Origin: CADCTQ01 sp963844325
Lineage (GTDB): Bacteria; Bacteroidota; Bacteroidia; Cytophagales; 172606-1
Length of the DNA: 64,000 bases
Assembly (NCBI GenBank): GCA_963844325.1
Contig: CAWJNV010000001.1
Coordinates: 1,054,001 to 1,118,000, forward strand
Direction: 5' to 3'
Shown here piece after piece: positions 17,337-26,376 of the stretch. The notes beneath the pieces are model-generated. The model was not told the DNA's origin. It worked only from the letters and a program-made list of their open reading frames with translations, and did no database searches. The position numbers and the translations under genes are program-made. How positions within the stretch are numbered: position 1 is the first letter of the stretch; each line of letters opens with the position of its first letter.

Positions 17337-18161
17337 TTATTGCATTTTTTCCAAGATCGCCATCACCAGCGCGGCCGAGTTGCGGGCGGCGGTTTTATAG
17401 AAGCTGAGCATGTCGTTGCGGGCATTCTCGTCGGCCCGGTCGCTGAGGCTGCGGATCACCAGGCAGGGCACGCCTTGCTGGTAGCACACCTGGGCCACGG
17501 CCGCGCCTTCCATTTCGGTGGCATCGGCATTGAAGCCGGTTCGGAGTTGCGCCACCCGGGCCGCCGACGAGATAAACTGGTCGCCGGTAACCACAATGCC
17601 CGTCGTGACCCGCGGCCGGGGGCCACCCGGCAGGGGCGGCTCCAACTGCACCTGGGCGCCGGCAGCCTGGGCGTGCCGCAGCAGCACGGAGTCAGCCGGG
17701 AAAAACGCCGGATTCGCTTGCCGCGTTACGGCGTTGCGCGTCTGCCGGCTCGGCTGGCGGTCGAACGTAACTGTTTCGTAGTCGTGGTGGGCCGTGGAAC
17801 GGGCAATGACCAGGTCGCCGGGGTTGAGATCGGGGTTAACGCCGCCGGCAATGCCCGTGAAGATGATTGCCGCCGGGCGGAATTGCAGCAGGGCCATTGT
17901 GGTGGTCATGGCCGCATTGACCTTGCCGATGCCGGTTTCGGCCACCACCACCGCCTTGCCGTTCAGCGTGCCGCTCACGAAGCGGACGCCCCCCACCGTA
18001 CTTTCCTTCCGGTCGCGCACCGACGCCTGCAAGAGCCGCACTTCTTCGTCAAACGCCCCCAGAATGGCAATTACGGGCCCGGGTGCTTTTTGAGCCCGTT
18101 GTGCAAATCCGGGGCAGGCATACAGGAAAATCAGCGAAAACACAACCAGCGTTTTTCTCAT
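17337..18161 (-). CDS. Exported MTA/SAH nucleosidase-like phosphorylase-family protein
   Basis: Protein of 274 residues with the PNP/UDP fold of 5'-methylthioadenosine/S-adenosylhomocysteine nucleosidase. Seen motifs: IAILGAFDEEV, GIGKVNAA, TGIAGG, and ATEMEGAAVAQ followed by IRSLSDRAD with its catalytic-type Asp. The family normally acts in the cytosol in methionine salvage. Here the best start is ATG 18161, which opens with MRKTLVVFSLIFLYACPGFAQ, a convincing signal peptide, so the enzyme is predicted to be periplasmic. An upstream in-frame TTG or GTG extension is unlikely. Its role could be scavenging of nucleosides from outside. Confidence 0.85.
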   Translation of the reverse strand: MRKTLVVFSLIFLYACPGFAQRAQKAPGPVIAILGAFDEEVRLLQASVRDRKESTVGGVRFVSGTLNGKAVVVAETGIGKVNAAMTTTMALLQFRPAAIIFTGIAGGVNPDLNPGDLVIARSTAHHDYETVTFDRQPSRQTRNAVTRQANPAFFPADSVLLRHAQAAGAQVQLEPPLPGGPRPRVTTGIVVTGDQFISSAARVAQLRTGFNADATEMEGAAVAQVCYQQGVPCLVIRSLSDRADENARNDMLSFYKTAARNSAALVMAILEKMQ

Positions 18162-18250
18162 GGTGGCGGGGAGGTGGGTTACGGGGTTGTGCAAAGCTAC
18201 AATGATCCGGATATTTTTGGGAAGAACCGTTGCTTAACCAGCCTCACGCC

Positions 18251-18844
18251 ATGACCAGATGGATCAGCCTCATATGCCTCCTGGCGGCCCTCACGCCGGG
18301 GTACGCCCAGCACCTGCTTAACCGGGTAAAAGCCGATTACCTGGCCAAAGACAAGCAGTACGACCGGCTGCCGGCCTTTGGTACCGGTGCCCCGTCGCTG
18401 GCCGGCTACCTGTCCGAACACCTGTCCTACCCGGAAACGGCGGCCGCCGAGGGGGCGGAAGGCCAGGTGCTGATCGGGTTCACCGTGGATAAAACCGGCC
18501 TTGTCAAAGACGTTGAAGTGATTCAGGGCGTTCGGGAAGATTTCAACCGGGCAGTGGTCCAAACGTTTGCGGCAATGGCCCGGTGGAAACCGGCTACCCG
18601 GCACAATGCGCCCACCGATGCCAGGCTGTTGTTCCTGGTCACGTTCAACCTGCGGGGCGACACGTACACCACGCAGTACCGCACCGACTGGTTGGTTTCC
18701 GTGGGCATCAGCACCGGCGGGGCAAACCCGGACCTCCGGTTTCTGCTCGAGGAGAACCGTAAGCCCGCGCCGGCAAAATGTCCTTTGCTGATACAAAACC
18801 GTCAACCAGCCCAGGGAGTAAGGCCGGCCGGAAAGTTTTTGTAA
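18251..18844 (+). CDS. TonB C-terminal domain protein with signal peptide
   Basis: Protein of 197 residues. A signal peptide (MTRWISLICLLAALTPGYAQ) is followed by a TonB-C-like region (residues about 50-140; YPETAAAEGAEGQVLIGFTVDKTGLVKDVEV). That last pattern is the usual energy-transducer TonB C-terminal motif in Bacteroidota. There is no N-terminal anchor beyond the cleavable signal and no ExbB/ExbD neighbours, so it is more likely a periplasmic protein using this domain for binding than a working TonB. ATG 18251 was chosen for the signal peptide. Confidence 0.8.
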   Translation: MTRWISLICLLAALTPGYAQHLLNRVKADYLAKDKQYDRLPAFGTGAPSLAGYLSEHLSYPETAAAEGAEGQVLIGFTVDKTGLVKDVEVIQGVREDFNRAVVQTFAAMARWKPATRHNAPTDARLLFLVTFNLRGDTYTTQYRTDWLVSVGISTGGANPDLRFLLEENRKPAPAKCPLLIQNRQPAQGVRPAGKFL

Positions 18845-18913
18845 GCCCTGGTACATTGCCCACGGGATTACCCTGATTGGGTTTCATGGGGCCAAACCGT
18901 TCACCGTTTACCT

Positions 18914-18938
18914 GCCGGGCGAGTCCCGGCTTTTTTTT
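18914..18938 (+). terminator. Intrinsic terminator of the TonB-C gene
   Basis: GCCGGG (18914-18919), a five-base loop, CCCGGC (18925-18930), then eight T. It lies 70 bases after the TonB-C stop. Confidence 0.85.
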
Positions 18939-18975
18939 GCGGTTAATTTTTAAATATCTTACATAAGTTGTTTAC

Positions 18976-19007
18976 TTGCAGTACGTTAGTCCGGCAAAGT
19001 ACGCTTG
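18976..19007 (+). promoter_or_regulatory. Candidate promoter of the secreted propeller gene
   Basis: TTG at 18976 and TACGCTTG at 19000 (one change from TAnnTTTG) have a 21-base spacer, fitting the Bacteroidota sigma pattern. The position is about 90 bases before the ATG at 19098 and after the preceding terminator. Confidence 0.35.
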
Positions 19008-19097
19008 TGGTTTCCCTTTGGCTCCTGATGCACGACGCCTGCCGGTCCACCCGAAAGTAAGCTGAGGAGCGTTTTGTAGTCCATCGCATCGTCTCCC

Positions 19098-21008
19098 ATG
19101 AAAACAACCTCTACGCCCACCCCGCGGGTTGTGACCGCGGTTTCCCGCTTCTCCACCCTGCTGCGTACGGGTGCAACGGCCGTCCTGCTCTTGACCCTGC
19201 CGGCAGTACTGCCCGTCCGGGCCTTGTACGCCCAGACCTTCCCGTGGGCCACCCGGGTTTCTTCTTCGATTACGCCCCTGAAAGTAGCGGCCGACGCGGC
19301 GGGGAATTCGTACGTACTGGGCGAATTCTCGGGAACGGTCTCCCTGGGCGACCGGACCGTGACCAGCACCGGCGGCCGGGACGTCTTCCTGGCCAAGTAC
19401 AACTCCGCCGGGGCCGTGCTCTGGTCCCGGCAGATGGGCGGCGTTTCAACCGACGAGGCCGGGGGCGTAGCGGTGGCGGGCGACTACGTCTACATCACCG
19501 GTGCATTCCGCGGACAGACTTATTTTGCGGCGGAGGGTTTTTGGCGGCCTACCCTGGCGAGCCAGGGCGATGCCGACCTATTCGTGGCCCGCTTCGCTGC
19601 TGGCACCGGCGCCCTGGTGTGGGCTACGCAGGGCGGTGGACTCATGCGCGACAAAGGACACGGTATTGCCGCGGATGCGGCCGGCAATGCCTACGTGACC
19701 GGCGAGTTCTACTACGGCAGTTCTCCCGTTTCCTTTTGCAACGCGCCCTTCTGCACCACCACCTCCACCCCGTTAAGAGCCGTTTACCCGAATAATAAGC
19801 AGATGTTCGTAGCCAAATACAACGCATCCGGCACCTTGCAATGGGTTACCGACGGCTACTCCTGGGGCAGCTACTACCCCATCTACGGCAAAGCCATTGC
19901 CGTGGACCCCGCCGGCAACCTCTTCGTGGCGGGCGACTTTACCTACGAAACCATTTTTGACAATTATGATGTCGTTGACGCCAACGGCAACCTCAGCTTC
20001 GCTTACCCCCACGTGGCCTGGCTGAAAGACGGGAGCGAAACCCACCAGACCAACTTTTCTTCCGTCTTCATCGCCCGGTACAACCCCGACAACTCCATTG
20101 CCTGGGCCCGGCAGGTGGGAGGCGTCAACCGCGAAGAGGCCACGGGCATTGCAACCATCGGAAACCACGTGTACCTGTCCGGCAATTCGGTCAGCAGCAC
20201 CCTGATTTTCAAAGACGGCGAATCTTCACCGACACGGGCTACAATTCTAAACCGGGGCGGCTACGACGGGTTCCTGGCGCAGTATACCAAGGAAGGCACG
20301 CTGGTATGGGCGCGGCAAGTCGGTGGAGCGGGCAATGACTACGTGAACGGCCTGGCCGCAGGAAACCTGCCAGGGGTAATTTCCGGAGCCAGTTACCCAA
20401 CGCCCTACCTCACCGGTTCTTTCCAGGGCGTGTGTTATTTCGGGGACCGGCCCAAATCCGTTGCGGACCCCGCCGGCAGTGACCGCGACAGCTACGTGGC
20501 AACCTTTACGCGGGAAGGCGCCACGGGCCTCGTCGAGCCGATTGCCGGTTCGGGCAGTACCAACGGCTGGAGCATCAGCACCGACAGCCAAGGCACGGCT
20601 TACCTTTCGGGCACTTTGTTCGGACCCGCCCATTTCGGGAGCATCGTCCAGGACGGGGCGGGCTGCTACCTGGCTAAATTCATTCCGCCTCCCCAGCAGT
20701 TTACCTTTACACCCTCCGGCCGGGAAGGCTTTGCGGATGAATTGACCGAATCAGTCATCCGGGTGTTTCCGGTGCCGGCTGCGGGGCCGGTTACTATTGC
20801 GATACAGCTTCCCGCGGTTACGGAAGGAAGCCTGGGCGTGTATTCCACGCAGGGACAACTCCTGCATTCCCTCCACCAGGGGGTGCTGCCCGCTGGCGCC
20901 GTGCACCGGTTTTCCCTGCCGGCCCTCCTGCCCGCGGGTACTTACCTGATCCAGTGGCGGCCCACCCAGGGCAAAACACTTACCCGGAAGCTGGTGATTG
21001 CCCGGTAA
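19098..21008 (+). CDS. T9SS-secreted SBBP-type beta-propeller protein
   Basis: Protein of 636 residues. The N-terminus (to about residue 47, ending in ALYAQ) is a long signal peptide. The body contains repeated blocks such as GNAYVTGEF, GNLFVAGDF, DYVYITGAF and NHVYLSGNS paired with FVAKYNASGTLQW or FLAQYTKEGTLVWARQVGG: the SBBP-like beta-propeller repeat. The C-terminal 85 residues (VIRVFPVPAAGPVTI ... YLIQWRPTQGKTLTRKLVIAR) form a type A sorting domain for type IX secretion, so the protein is probably exported to the cell surface. Function beyond a binding or adhesion scaffold is unknown. The next gene is convergent, 13 bases away. Confidence 0.88.
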   Translation: MKTTSTPTPRVVTAVSRFSTLLRTGATAVLLLTLPAVLPVRALYAQTFPWATRVSSSITPLKVAADAAGNSYVLGEFSGTVSLGDRTVTSTGGRDVFLAKYNSAGAVLWSRQMGGVSTDEAGGVAVAGDYVYITGAFRGQTYFAAEGFWRPTLASQGDADLFVARFAAGTGALVWATQGGGLMRDKGHGIAADAAGNAYVTGEFYYGSSPVSFCNAPFCTTTSTPLRAVYPNNKQMFVAKYNASGTLQWVTDGYSWGSYYPIYGKAIAVDPAGNLFVAGDFTYETIFDNYDVVDANGNLSFAYPHVAWLKDGSETHQTNFSSVFIARYNPDNSIAWARQVGGVNREEATGIATIGNHVYLSGNSVSSTLIFKDGESSPTRATILNRGGYDGFLAQYTKEGTLVWARQVGGAGNDYVNGLAAGNLPGVISGASYPTPYLTGSFQGVCYFGDRPKSVADPAGSDRDSYVATFTREGATGLVEPIAGSGSTNGWSISTDSQGTAYLSGTLFGPAHFGSIVQDGAGCYLAKFIPPPQQFTFTPSGREGFADELTESVIRVFPVPAAGPVTIAIQLPAVTEGSLGVYSTQGQLLHSLHQGVLPAGAVHRFSLPALLPAGTYLIQWRPTQGKTLTRKLVIAR

Positions 21009-21021
21009 AGCTTTGGTATTA

Positions 21022-22329
21022 CTAGTGCCCCGTCCAGATGGACAGCAGGGCAAAGGCGTCGATCACCAGCAGGGCCGGGGAAACGTCGCTCCGCTTGCCG
21101 GTAGCCAGTTTGAGCACCGTCCAGCTCAGGAAGCCCCAGATGATGCCCTGCGTGATGGAGTAGGTGAACGGGATGAGGATCATTGCCAGGAAGGCGGGAA
21201 TGGCCTCGTCGAGTTCCGTCCAGTGGATGCGGGTAACGGGCCGCATCATGAACACGCCCACCAGAATCAGCGCCGGGGCGGTGGCAATGGCCGGCACCAC
21301 GGCCAGCAGCGGCGAGAGGAACATGAACGGCAGGAACAGCACCGCCCCCGTCACCGCCGTCAACCCGGTCCGTCCCCCCTGCTCCACGCCCACCGCCGAC
21401 TCGATGTAGGCCGTGCCCGGGCTGGTGCCAAACAAGCCCGAAATTGTAGTTGCCACTGCATCGGTGAGCAGGGCCTGCTTCACGTGGCGCGGCTCGCCGG
21501 TTTCGTCGTACAGGTTGGCCGCCTCGGCCACGCCCACGAACGTGGAGAGGCTGTCGAACAGATCGGTGAATACAAACGCGAAGATTACCGGCCAGAGGGC
21601 GAATTGCAGCGACTCCGCCAGGGCCAACCGCCCCACCAGGCTAAAGTCGGGCGCCGCCACCACGCCCTGCCAGTTCACCAGCACCGTACTGCCCCAGAGC
21701 CGGCCCAGCGGCAGGGCGGCCAGCGTGGTAAACCCGATGCCGAGCACAATGGCTCCCGGCACCCGCCGGGCCACCAGCACCGCCGTTACCAGCAGCCCGG
21801 CCACGAACGTAAGCGTCACGGGGTCTCTGAGCAGGGGCGTAATGCCCACCAGCGTAGCCGGGTTGCCCACAATGAACTTCGCGTTTGCCAGGCCGATGAG
21901 CGTGATGAACAGGCCGATGCCCGCCGACAGGGCGTACCGCAACGGCCGGGGAATGGCCCGCACAATGTACGTGCGGACGTTGAACGCCGAGAGCAGCAGG
22001 AACACGACCCCCGCCCAGAACACGGCGCCGAGGGCAATTTCGGGCGTAAGGCCCATGCCTTTTACGGCCGTGTAGGTAAAAAACGCGTTCAGCCCCATGC
22101 CCGGCGCCACCAGGATCGGGCTTTTGGCGTACAGCCCCATCATCAGGCTGCTGAAGAACGACACCAGCACCGTGGCCGTAAGCACGCCGTTGAAGGGCAG
22201 GCCCGCCTGGCTCAGAATGGCCGGGTTGACCACGATGATGTACATGGTAGCCAGGAAGGATGACAGCCCGGCGAGGAGTTCGGTACGGACCGAAATGGGG
22301 AGTGGTTCCGGGGCGGCAGGAGCAGACAT
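21022..22329 (-). CDS. NCS2-family purine permease (AzgA/PbuG type)
   Basis: Inner-membrane permease of 435 residues with about twelve membrane segments. The stretches SSFLATMYIIVVNPAIL, ILVAPGMGLNAFFTYT and FGTSPGTAYIESAVGVEQGGRTGLTAV are hallmarks of the AzgA-like hypoxanthine/guanine/adenine:proton symporters. Start ATG 22329 (MSAPAAPEPLPISVRTELLAGLSSF) was chosen; the longer frame to 22419 lacks support. No purine riboswitch was seen upstream. The substrate is inferred from the family only. Confidence 0.9.
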   Translation of the reverse strand: MSAPAAPEPLPISVRTELLAGLSSFLATMYIIVVNPAILSQAGLPFNGVLTATVLVSFFSSLMMGLYAKSPILVAPGMGLNAFFTYTAVKGMGLTPEIALGAVFWAGVVFLLLSAFNVRTYIVRAIPRPLRYALSAGIGLFITLIGLANAKFIVGNPATLVGITPLLRDPVTLTFVAGLLVTAVLVARRVPGAIVLGIGFTTLAALPLGRLWGSTVLVNWQGVVAAPDFSLVGRLALAESLQFALWPVIFAFVFTDLFDSLSTFVGVAEAANLYDETGEPRHVKQALLTDAVATTISGLFGTSPGTAYIESAVGVEQGGRTGLTAVTGAVLFLPFMFLSPLLAVVPAIATAPALILVGVFMMRPVTRIHWTELDEAIPAFLAMILIPFTYSITQGIIWGFLSWTVLKLATGKRSDVSPALLVIDAFALLSIWTGH

Positions 22330-22797
22330 GGCTGGATGGGCAGAACAGGGGTAGAAAATTTGTACTAAGATGTATTCCAGGGCGCCAACGGACGGGTTGT
22401 CTTTCGCCGACGGCCGCAATTAAACAATAATATTACATTCTTTCACCATTCCTTCCCGCTTACCCCCTCCCGGCGGCGGCCCCGTCCACCCGGCAACGTG
22501 CAGCCCTGGAAAACGGGTCGGCACCCCGTAGCGGCGGCTTTCCGGGTTGCGCACCGGAGCCCGGCGGGGTGCCGGCCGGGCGGCGCGGCCGGGCTTTTTA
22601 CCGGTTTTCGGGCACTTGCTTACGCCCCGGGGCCGTCCACCCGGCAATCCGCCGCCCGATTGGTTGCGGGTAAGGTATGCCGCCGGAACGAAGCCCCTTT
22701 TCGCCATTTCCTGGGCAAATTTGCCTCTTCTCTTTCTACCGCCTGGGCGCGGTTCTTAACAATCATCTAACTACAATAACTTTCCACCGGTAGGGGT
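22330..22797. other. Divergent gap between the NCS2 permease and the GAF/PAS sensor
   Basis: About 470 bases, very GC-rich between 22450 and 22650. The open frames here have no recognisable content. A GC hairpin (CCGGCC/GGCCGG) followed by five T near 22575-22600 has no gene in front of it and is not counted as a terminator. The promoters of both flanking genes must lie here, but I cannot point to them. Confidence 0.5.
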
Positions 22798-24858
22798 ATG
22801 GCAAACGCAACTACAAATGATTCCCTGGAACACCAACTGGAGCCATTTCTGAATGAAATCAACGGCCGGGCCGACAAGATCATGCAAAACGCCCTGTGGG
22901 GCTACTTTGCGTTCGGGTTGTTGCTGGCTCCCTTCTACGGTACCTGGTCCATTGCCCTCGGCGTGGGCACCCTGTGCCTGCTGGCGTACTGGGTTACCCG
23001 GTTCCTGCTCCCGCGCTACAGCCTGCACCGCTACGTGAGCAGCGCCGCCCTTGCGATCTACTCGGCCCAATACATTTACCAGATGCACGGCATGTTCGAG
23101 ATGCACTTCACCGTGTTCGTGGGATGCACCCTGCTGATCGTGTACCAGCACTGGAAACTGCAACTGCCGCTCATCGTCCTCGTGGTCATTCACCACGCTA
23201 CGCTGGCTTACCTGCAAAATGCCGGCGCCAAAGACATTTATTTCACGCAGTTGGACGGCATGGACCTGCAAACCTTCCTGTTCCACGGGGGCCTGGCGGC
23301 GCTCATCACGCTGATCTGCGCGGTGTGGGCCTACCAGTTGCGGCGCAGCACGCTCAAGTCGGCCGAGCAGATCCACCTGTACGGGCAGCAGCGGACCAAC
23401 ATCAACAGCAACATTCACTTTGCCGAAGAAATCAGCCGGGGCAACCTCAACGTGCATTTTGAGGCCGACGAAAACGACGCCCTGAGCAAGGCGCTGCTCA
23501 ACATGCGGCAGAGCCTGCTGGTGGCCAACGAACGGGAGCAGCAGGAGAAGTTCAAGACGCTGGGCCTGGCCGAAGTAAGCGAAATCCTGCGGGCCACCCA
23601 CGACCTGCACGAACTGGCCGAAAAGGTGGTCGTGAAACTGGTGAAGTACATGAAAGCCAACCAGGGCGGCCTGTTCATCCTGCACGAAGAGAACGGCGGC
23701 GAGGGACACCTCGAACTGGCCGCCTGCTACGCCTACGACCGCAAGAAGTACCTCCAGAAAAGCGTGCAAGTGGGCGAAGGGCTGGTGGGACAGGCCGTAC
23801 TCGAACGCGACGTGATCTACCTCACCGAAGTGCCGGCCAACTACATCAGCATCAAGTCGGGCCTGGGCGGGGCCAACCCGCGCAGCATCCTGATTGTACC
23901 GCTGGTGGTCAACGATAAAATTGAAGGCGTGATCGAACTGGCCTCCTTTAACCTGTTCCAGCCTTTCGAAATCGAATTCATGCAAAAACTCGGGGAGAGC
24001 ATTGCTTCCACCATTGCCTCGGTAAAGATCAACGAACGCACCAAGCACCTGCTGGAGGAATCGCAGATGCAGTCGGAGCAGATGCGGGCTCAGGAAGAAG
24101 AGATGCGCCAGAACATGGAGGAAATTGCGGCCACCCAGGAGGAAATGCAGCGCAAAAACTCGGAAATGGAGCGGCTCGTCAACGAAACCCAGGAGCAGAG
24201 CCGCCAGTTGGCCATCAACGAAAAACGCGTAACGGCCGTGCTCAACAGCGTATCCGCCGCCATCATTCAGACGAACGCCAACGGCACCATCCAGACGATC
24301 AACGAAGTGGGCGAAAGCATGTTCGGCTACCCGAAGGGCGGCCTCCAGGATACTTCCCTCGACGCGATCCTGCCCGGCGTCCATTCGGCCGGCCGTAAGG
24401 AGGGCGAACGCAACAACGAAACAGCCCACCGGCAGGACGGCTCTGCCTTTACGTCGGCGGTAAGCTTCAAGCAACTGGTTACGGAGGAAGGCACGTTCTT
24501 CCTGTACTTCGTCTCCGACATCGACGAGGACGTGAAGCGCGAACGCGAAATGCAGCGCAAACAGGAGGAAATCGCGGCCCTGCTGGAACAGGCCCGGGAT
24601 AACGAGGAGATGATGCGCGCCCAGGAAGAGATCATGAAGCAGAACCTGGAAGAAATGAATGCCATCCAGGACTCACTCAAGGAAAAAGCCGAAGAAAACG
24701 AGCGGGTGCGCCTCGAAGAAAGAACGCGGTCCGAAGCCCTGATCGAGTCGCAGAAGAAAGTGATGGAGAAGGTGATGCAGCGACACCGCGAGAAGGAGGA
24801 GCAACTGACCGCCCAGCTCGCCGCCCTCCAGGCTGAGTTGAACAAGCGGAAGGGGTAA
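22798..24858 (+). CDS. Membrane GAF-PAS sensor with long coiled coils and no output domain
   Basis: Protein of 686 residues. Residues about 30-185 hold five or six membrane segments. Residues 200-245 resemble a HAMP linker (EEISRGNLNVHFEADENDALSKALLNMRQSL). A GAF domain spans about 260-415, a coiled coil 420-480 (MRAQEEEMRQNMEEIAATQEEMQRK), a PAS domain 480-590 (VLNSVSAAIIQTNANGTIQTINEVGESMFGY), and a final coiled coil 590-686. No histidine kinase, GGDEF, MCP signalling or phosphatase domain follows, so the signal must pass through the coiled coil to a partner. The coiled-coil words are common in Bacteroidota sensor proteins. A terminator follows at 24987. Confidence 0.85.
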   Translation: MANATTNDSLEHQLEPFLNEINGRADKIMQNALWGYFAFGLLLAPFYGTWSIALGVGTLCLLAYWVTRFLLPRYSLHRYVSSAALAIYSAQYIYQMHGMFEMHFTVFVGCTLLIVYQHWKLQLPLIVLVVIHHATLAYLQNAGAKDIYFTQLDGMDLQTFLFHGGLAALITLICAVWAYQLRRSTLKSAEQIHLYGQQRTNINSNIHFAEEISRGNLNVHFEADENDALSKALLNMRQSLLVANEREQQEKFKTLGLAEVSEILRATHDLHELAEKVVVKLVKYMKANQGGLFILHEENGGEGHLELAACYAYDRKKYLQKSVQVGEGLVGQAVLERDVIYLTEVPANYISIKSGLGGANPRSILIVPLVVNDKIEGVIELASFNLFQPFEIEFMQKLGESIASTIASVKINERTKHLLEESQMQSEQMRAQEEEMRQNMEEIAATQEEMQRKNSEMERLVNETQEQSRQLAINEKRVTAVLNSVSAAIIQTNANGTIQTINEVGESMFGYPKGGLQDTSLDAILPGVHSAGRKEGERNNETAHRQDGSAFTSAVSFKQLVTEEGTFFLYFVSDIDEDVKREREMQRKQEEIAALLEQARDNEEMMRAQEEIMKQNLEEMNAIQDSLKEKAEENERVRLEERTRSEALIESQKKVMEKVMQRHREKEEQLTAQLAALQAELNKRKG

Positions 24859-24865
24859 ACAGGGA

Positions 24866-24951
24866 GTTTATGAGTTTAAAGTTTATGAGTTCAAAGTCCT
24901 GGCGCGTTACCTGCCAACCGCTTTGTACTCATAAACTTTAAACTCATAAAC
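24866..24951. repeat. Near-perfect 31-bp inverted repeat (gtttatgagtttaaag words)
   Basis: Arms 24866-24896 and 24921-24951 match at 30 of 31 positions by eye, with a 24-base loop. Each arm is itself a doubled word (GTTTATGAGTTtAAA twice). It starts eight bases after the sensor gene stop. Confidence 0.88.
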
Positions 24952-24986
24952 TTCAGTCAATCCAGGCATACCAGAATGTACTACGG

Positions 24987-25019
24987 GAGAGCAGTTGTAC
25001 GACTGCTCTCTTCTTTTTT
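24987..25019 (+). terminator. Intrinsic terminator downstream of the GAF-PAS gene
   Basis: GAGAGCAGT (24987-24995), a six-base loop, ACTGCTCTC (25002-25010), then TTCTTTTTT. Confidence 0.85.
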
Positions 25020-25073
25020 GGGAAAATGGTTATTTTGGCGGCGACCCAATCTTAACCCTGAACCCCTTCCCTT

Positions 25074-26150
25074 ATGCGCATCCGTAACGTCCGCGTCCGC
25101 CGCGAGAACCTGGAACTGTCCCGGCCCTACCAGATTGCCTACAAAACCGTAACGTCCGTCGAGAACTGCTTCGTGGAACTGGAGGCCGACAACGGCCTGA
25201 CCGGCATCGGCGCGGGTAACCCGAGCAAACAAGTCGCCGGCGAATCCCTCGATGAGATGTGGCAAACGTTGCAGGAACCCAACCTGCACTGGCTGGTGGG
25301 CCGCGACGCGCGGGAACTGGGCAAACTGACGGGACAGGTACAAACCACCTTTCGGCAGAGCCCCGGCGTACGGGCGGCGCTGGACATTGCCCTGCACGAT
25401 TTGTTTGCCCAACACCTGGGCGTACCCCTGGCGGCTTTCCTGGGGCAGTGCATCCCGGAGCTTCCCACGTCCATCACCATCGGCATCAAAGGGGTGGCCG
25501 AAACGCTGGCCGAGGCCGACGAGTACGTGGGCCGGGGCTTCCGCGTGCTGAAAGTAAAGCTGGGCAAATCGCTGGAGGAAGACATTGAGCGGCTGGCCCA
25601 ACTCCGCGAACGGTTCGGCAACGCCGTTATCCTCCGCGTGGATGCCAACCAGGGCTACCACGCCGCCGACCTGGGCATCTTCTGCATTCAGACGGCCAAG
25701 CTGCACATTGAACTCATTGAGCAGCCCCTGCCCGCCGCCGCGGTGGACGAAATGAAGGGCCTGCCCGAAGAAATCAAAAAAAGGACCGCCGCCGACGAAT
25801 CCCTGGTGACCCCGCACGACGCGTTCCGGCTGGCGACGCCGCCGGCGGGCTGCGGCATTTTCAACATCAAGCTGATGAAGTGCGGCGGCATTACCCCGGC
25901 CCGGGAAATCGCCGCCATCGGCGGGCAGGCAGGCATCGACCTCATGTGGGGCTGCAACGACGAAAGCATTGTGAGCATTGCCGCGGCCCTGCACGTAGCC
26001 CTCTCCTGCCCCAACACCAAATACCTCGACCTCGACGGCAGCCTCGACCTGGCCCGCGACCTCGTCTCGGGCGGCTTCACCATCCGCGACGGCGTCATGT
26101 CGGTCACGGGAGCCCCGGGGCTGGGACTGAGATCAGAAATTACGGGATAA
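25074..26150 (+). CDS. Dipeptide epimerase of the enolase superfamily (L-Ala-D/L-Glu type)
   Basis: Cytoplasmic enzyme of 358 residues. The muconate-lactonizing fold shows the acid-base lysine in KVKLG near residue 161, metal ligands in RVDAN, EQPLP and ADES (near 190, 216 and 241), the second lysine in KLMKCGG near 266, and the C-terminal DLDGSLDLARD that binds the dipeptide amino group in Ala-Glu epimerases. It would convert L-Ala-D-Glu from murein to L-Ala-L-Glu for reuse, although related enzymes act on other dipeptides. The last codons and the stop lie in the left arm of a long inverted repeat shared with the convergent neighbour. Confidence 0.88.
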   Translation: MRIRNVRVRRENLELSRPYQIAYKTVTSVENCFVELEADNGLTGIGAGNPSKQVAGESLDEMWQTLQEPNLHWLVGRDARELGKLTGQVQTTFRQSPGVRAALDIALHDLFAQHLGVPLAAFLGQCIPELPTSITIGIKGVAETLAEADEYVGRGFRVLKVKLGKSLEEDIERLAQLRERFGNAVILRVDANQGYHAADLGIFCIQTAKLHIELIEQPLPAAAVDEMKGLPEEIKKRTAADESLVTPHDAFRLATPPAGCGIFNIKLMKCGGITPAREIAAIGGQAGIDLMWGCNDESIVSIAAALHVALSCPNTKYLDLDGSLDLARDLVSGGFTIRDGVMSVTGAPGLGLRSEITG

Positions 26151-26376
26151 AAAGATTAACAGAATTGCGGCCGATGGGTGCTGCTGACTCCTAAAATGGG
26201 CTGGATTAGAGGATTAGCAGGATTAGTTGTCAGAGCCTTGATTCTCAAGAGGAAAGGATGAACATGATTCTCTGCTGATCCTATAATCCTATAAATCTTA
26301 ATTCAGCTAATTTCCGGAATCAGCGACGCTCATGGGCCGCAATCCTGCTAATCTTTTAATCCCGTAAATTCTGATC
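26131..26376. repeat. Long stop-to-stop inverted repeat between convergent genes
   Basis: Arms 26131-26191 and 26316-26376 are complementary at about 51 of 61 positions by my alignment. The left arm contains the epimerase stop (26148-26150); the right arm reaches the stop of the minus-strand ABC transporter (26376-26378). The interior holds further GGATTAGCAGGATTAG-like and complementary words. It could act as a bidirectional terminator or an RNA end-protecting structure. Confidence 0.88.

Noticed and set aside
22575..22600. GC hairpin followed by T-run as a terminator
   Set aside because: No same-strand gene lies upstream, the stem is part of a generally GC-rich stretch, and the next gene begins far downstream.
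22771..24474. 567-residue minus-strand frame opposite the GAF-PAS sensor
   Set aside because: Shadow frame without recognisable domains.
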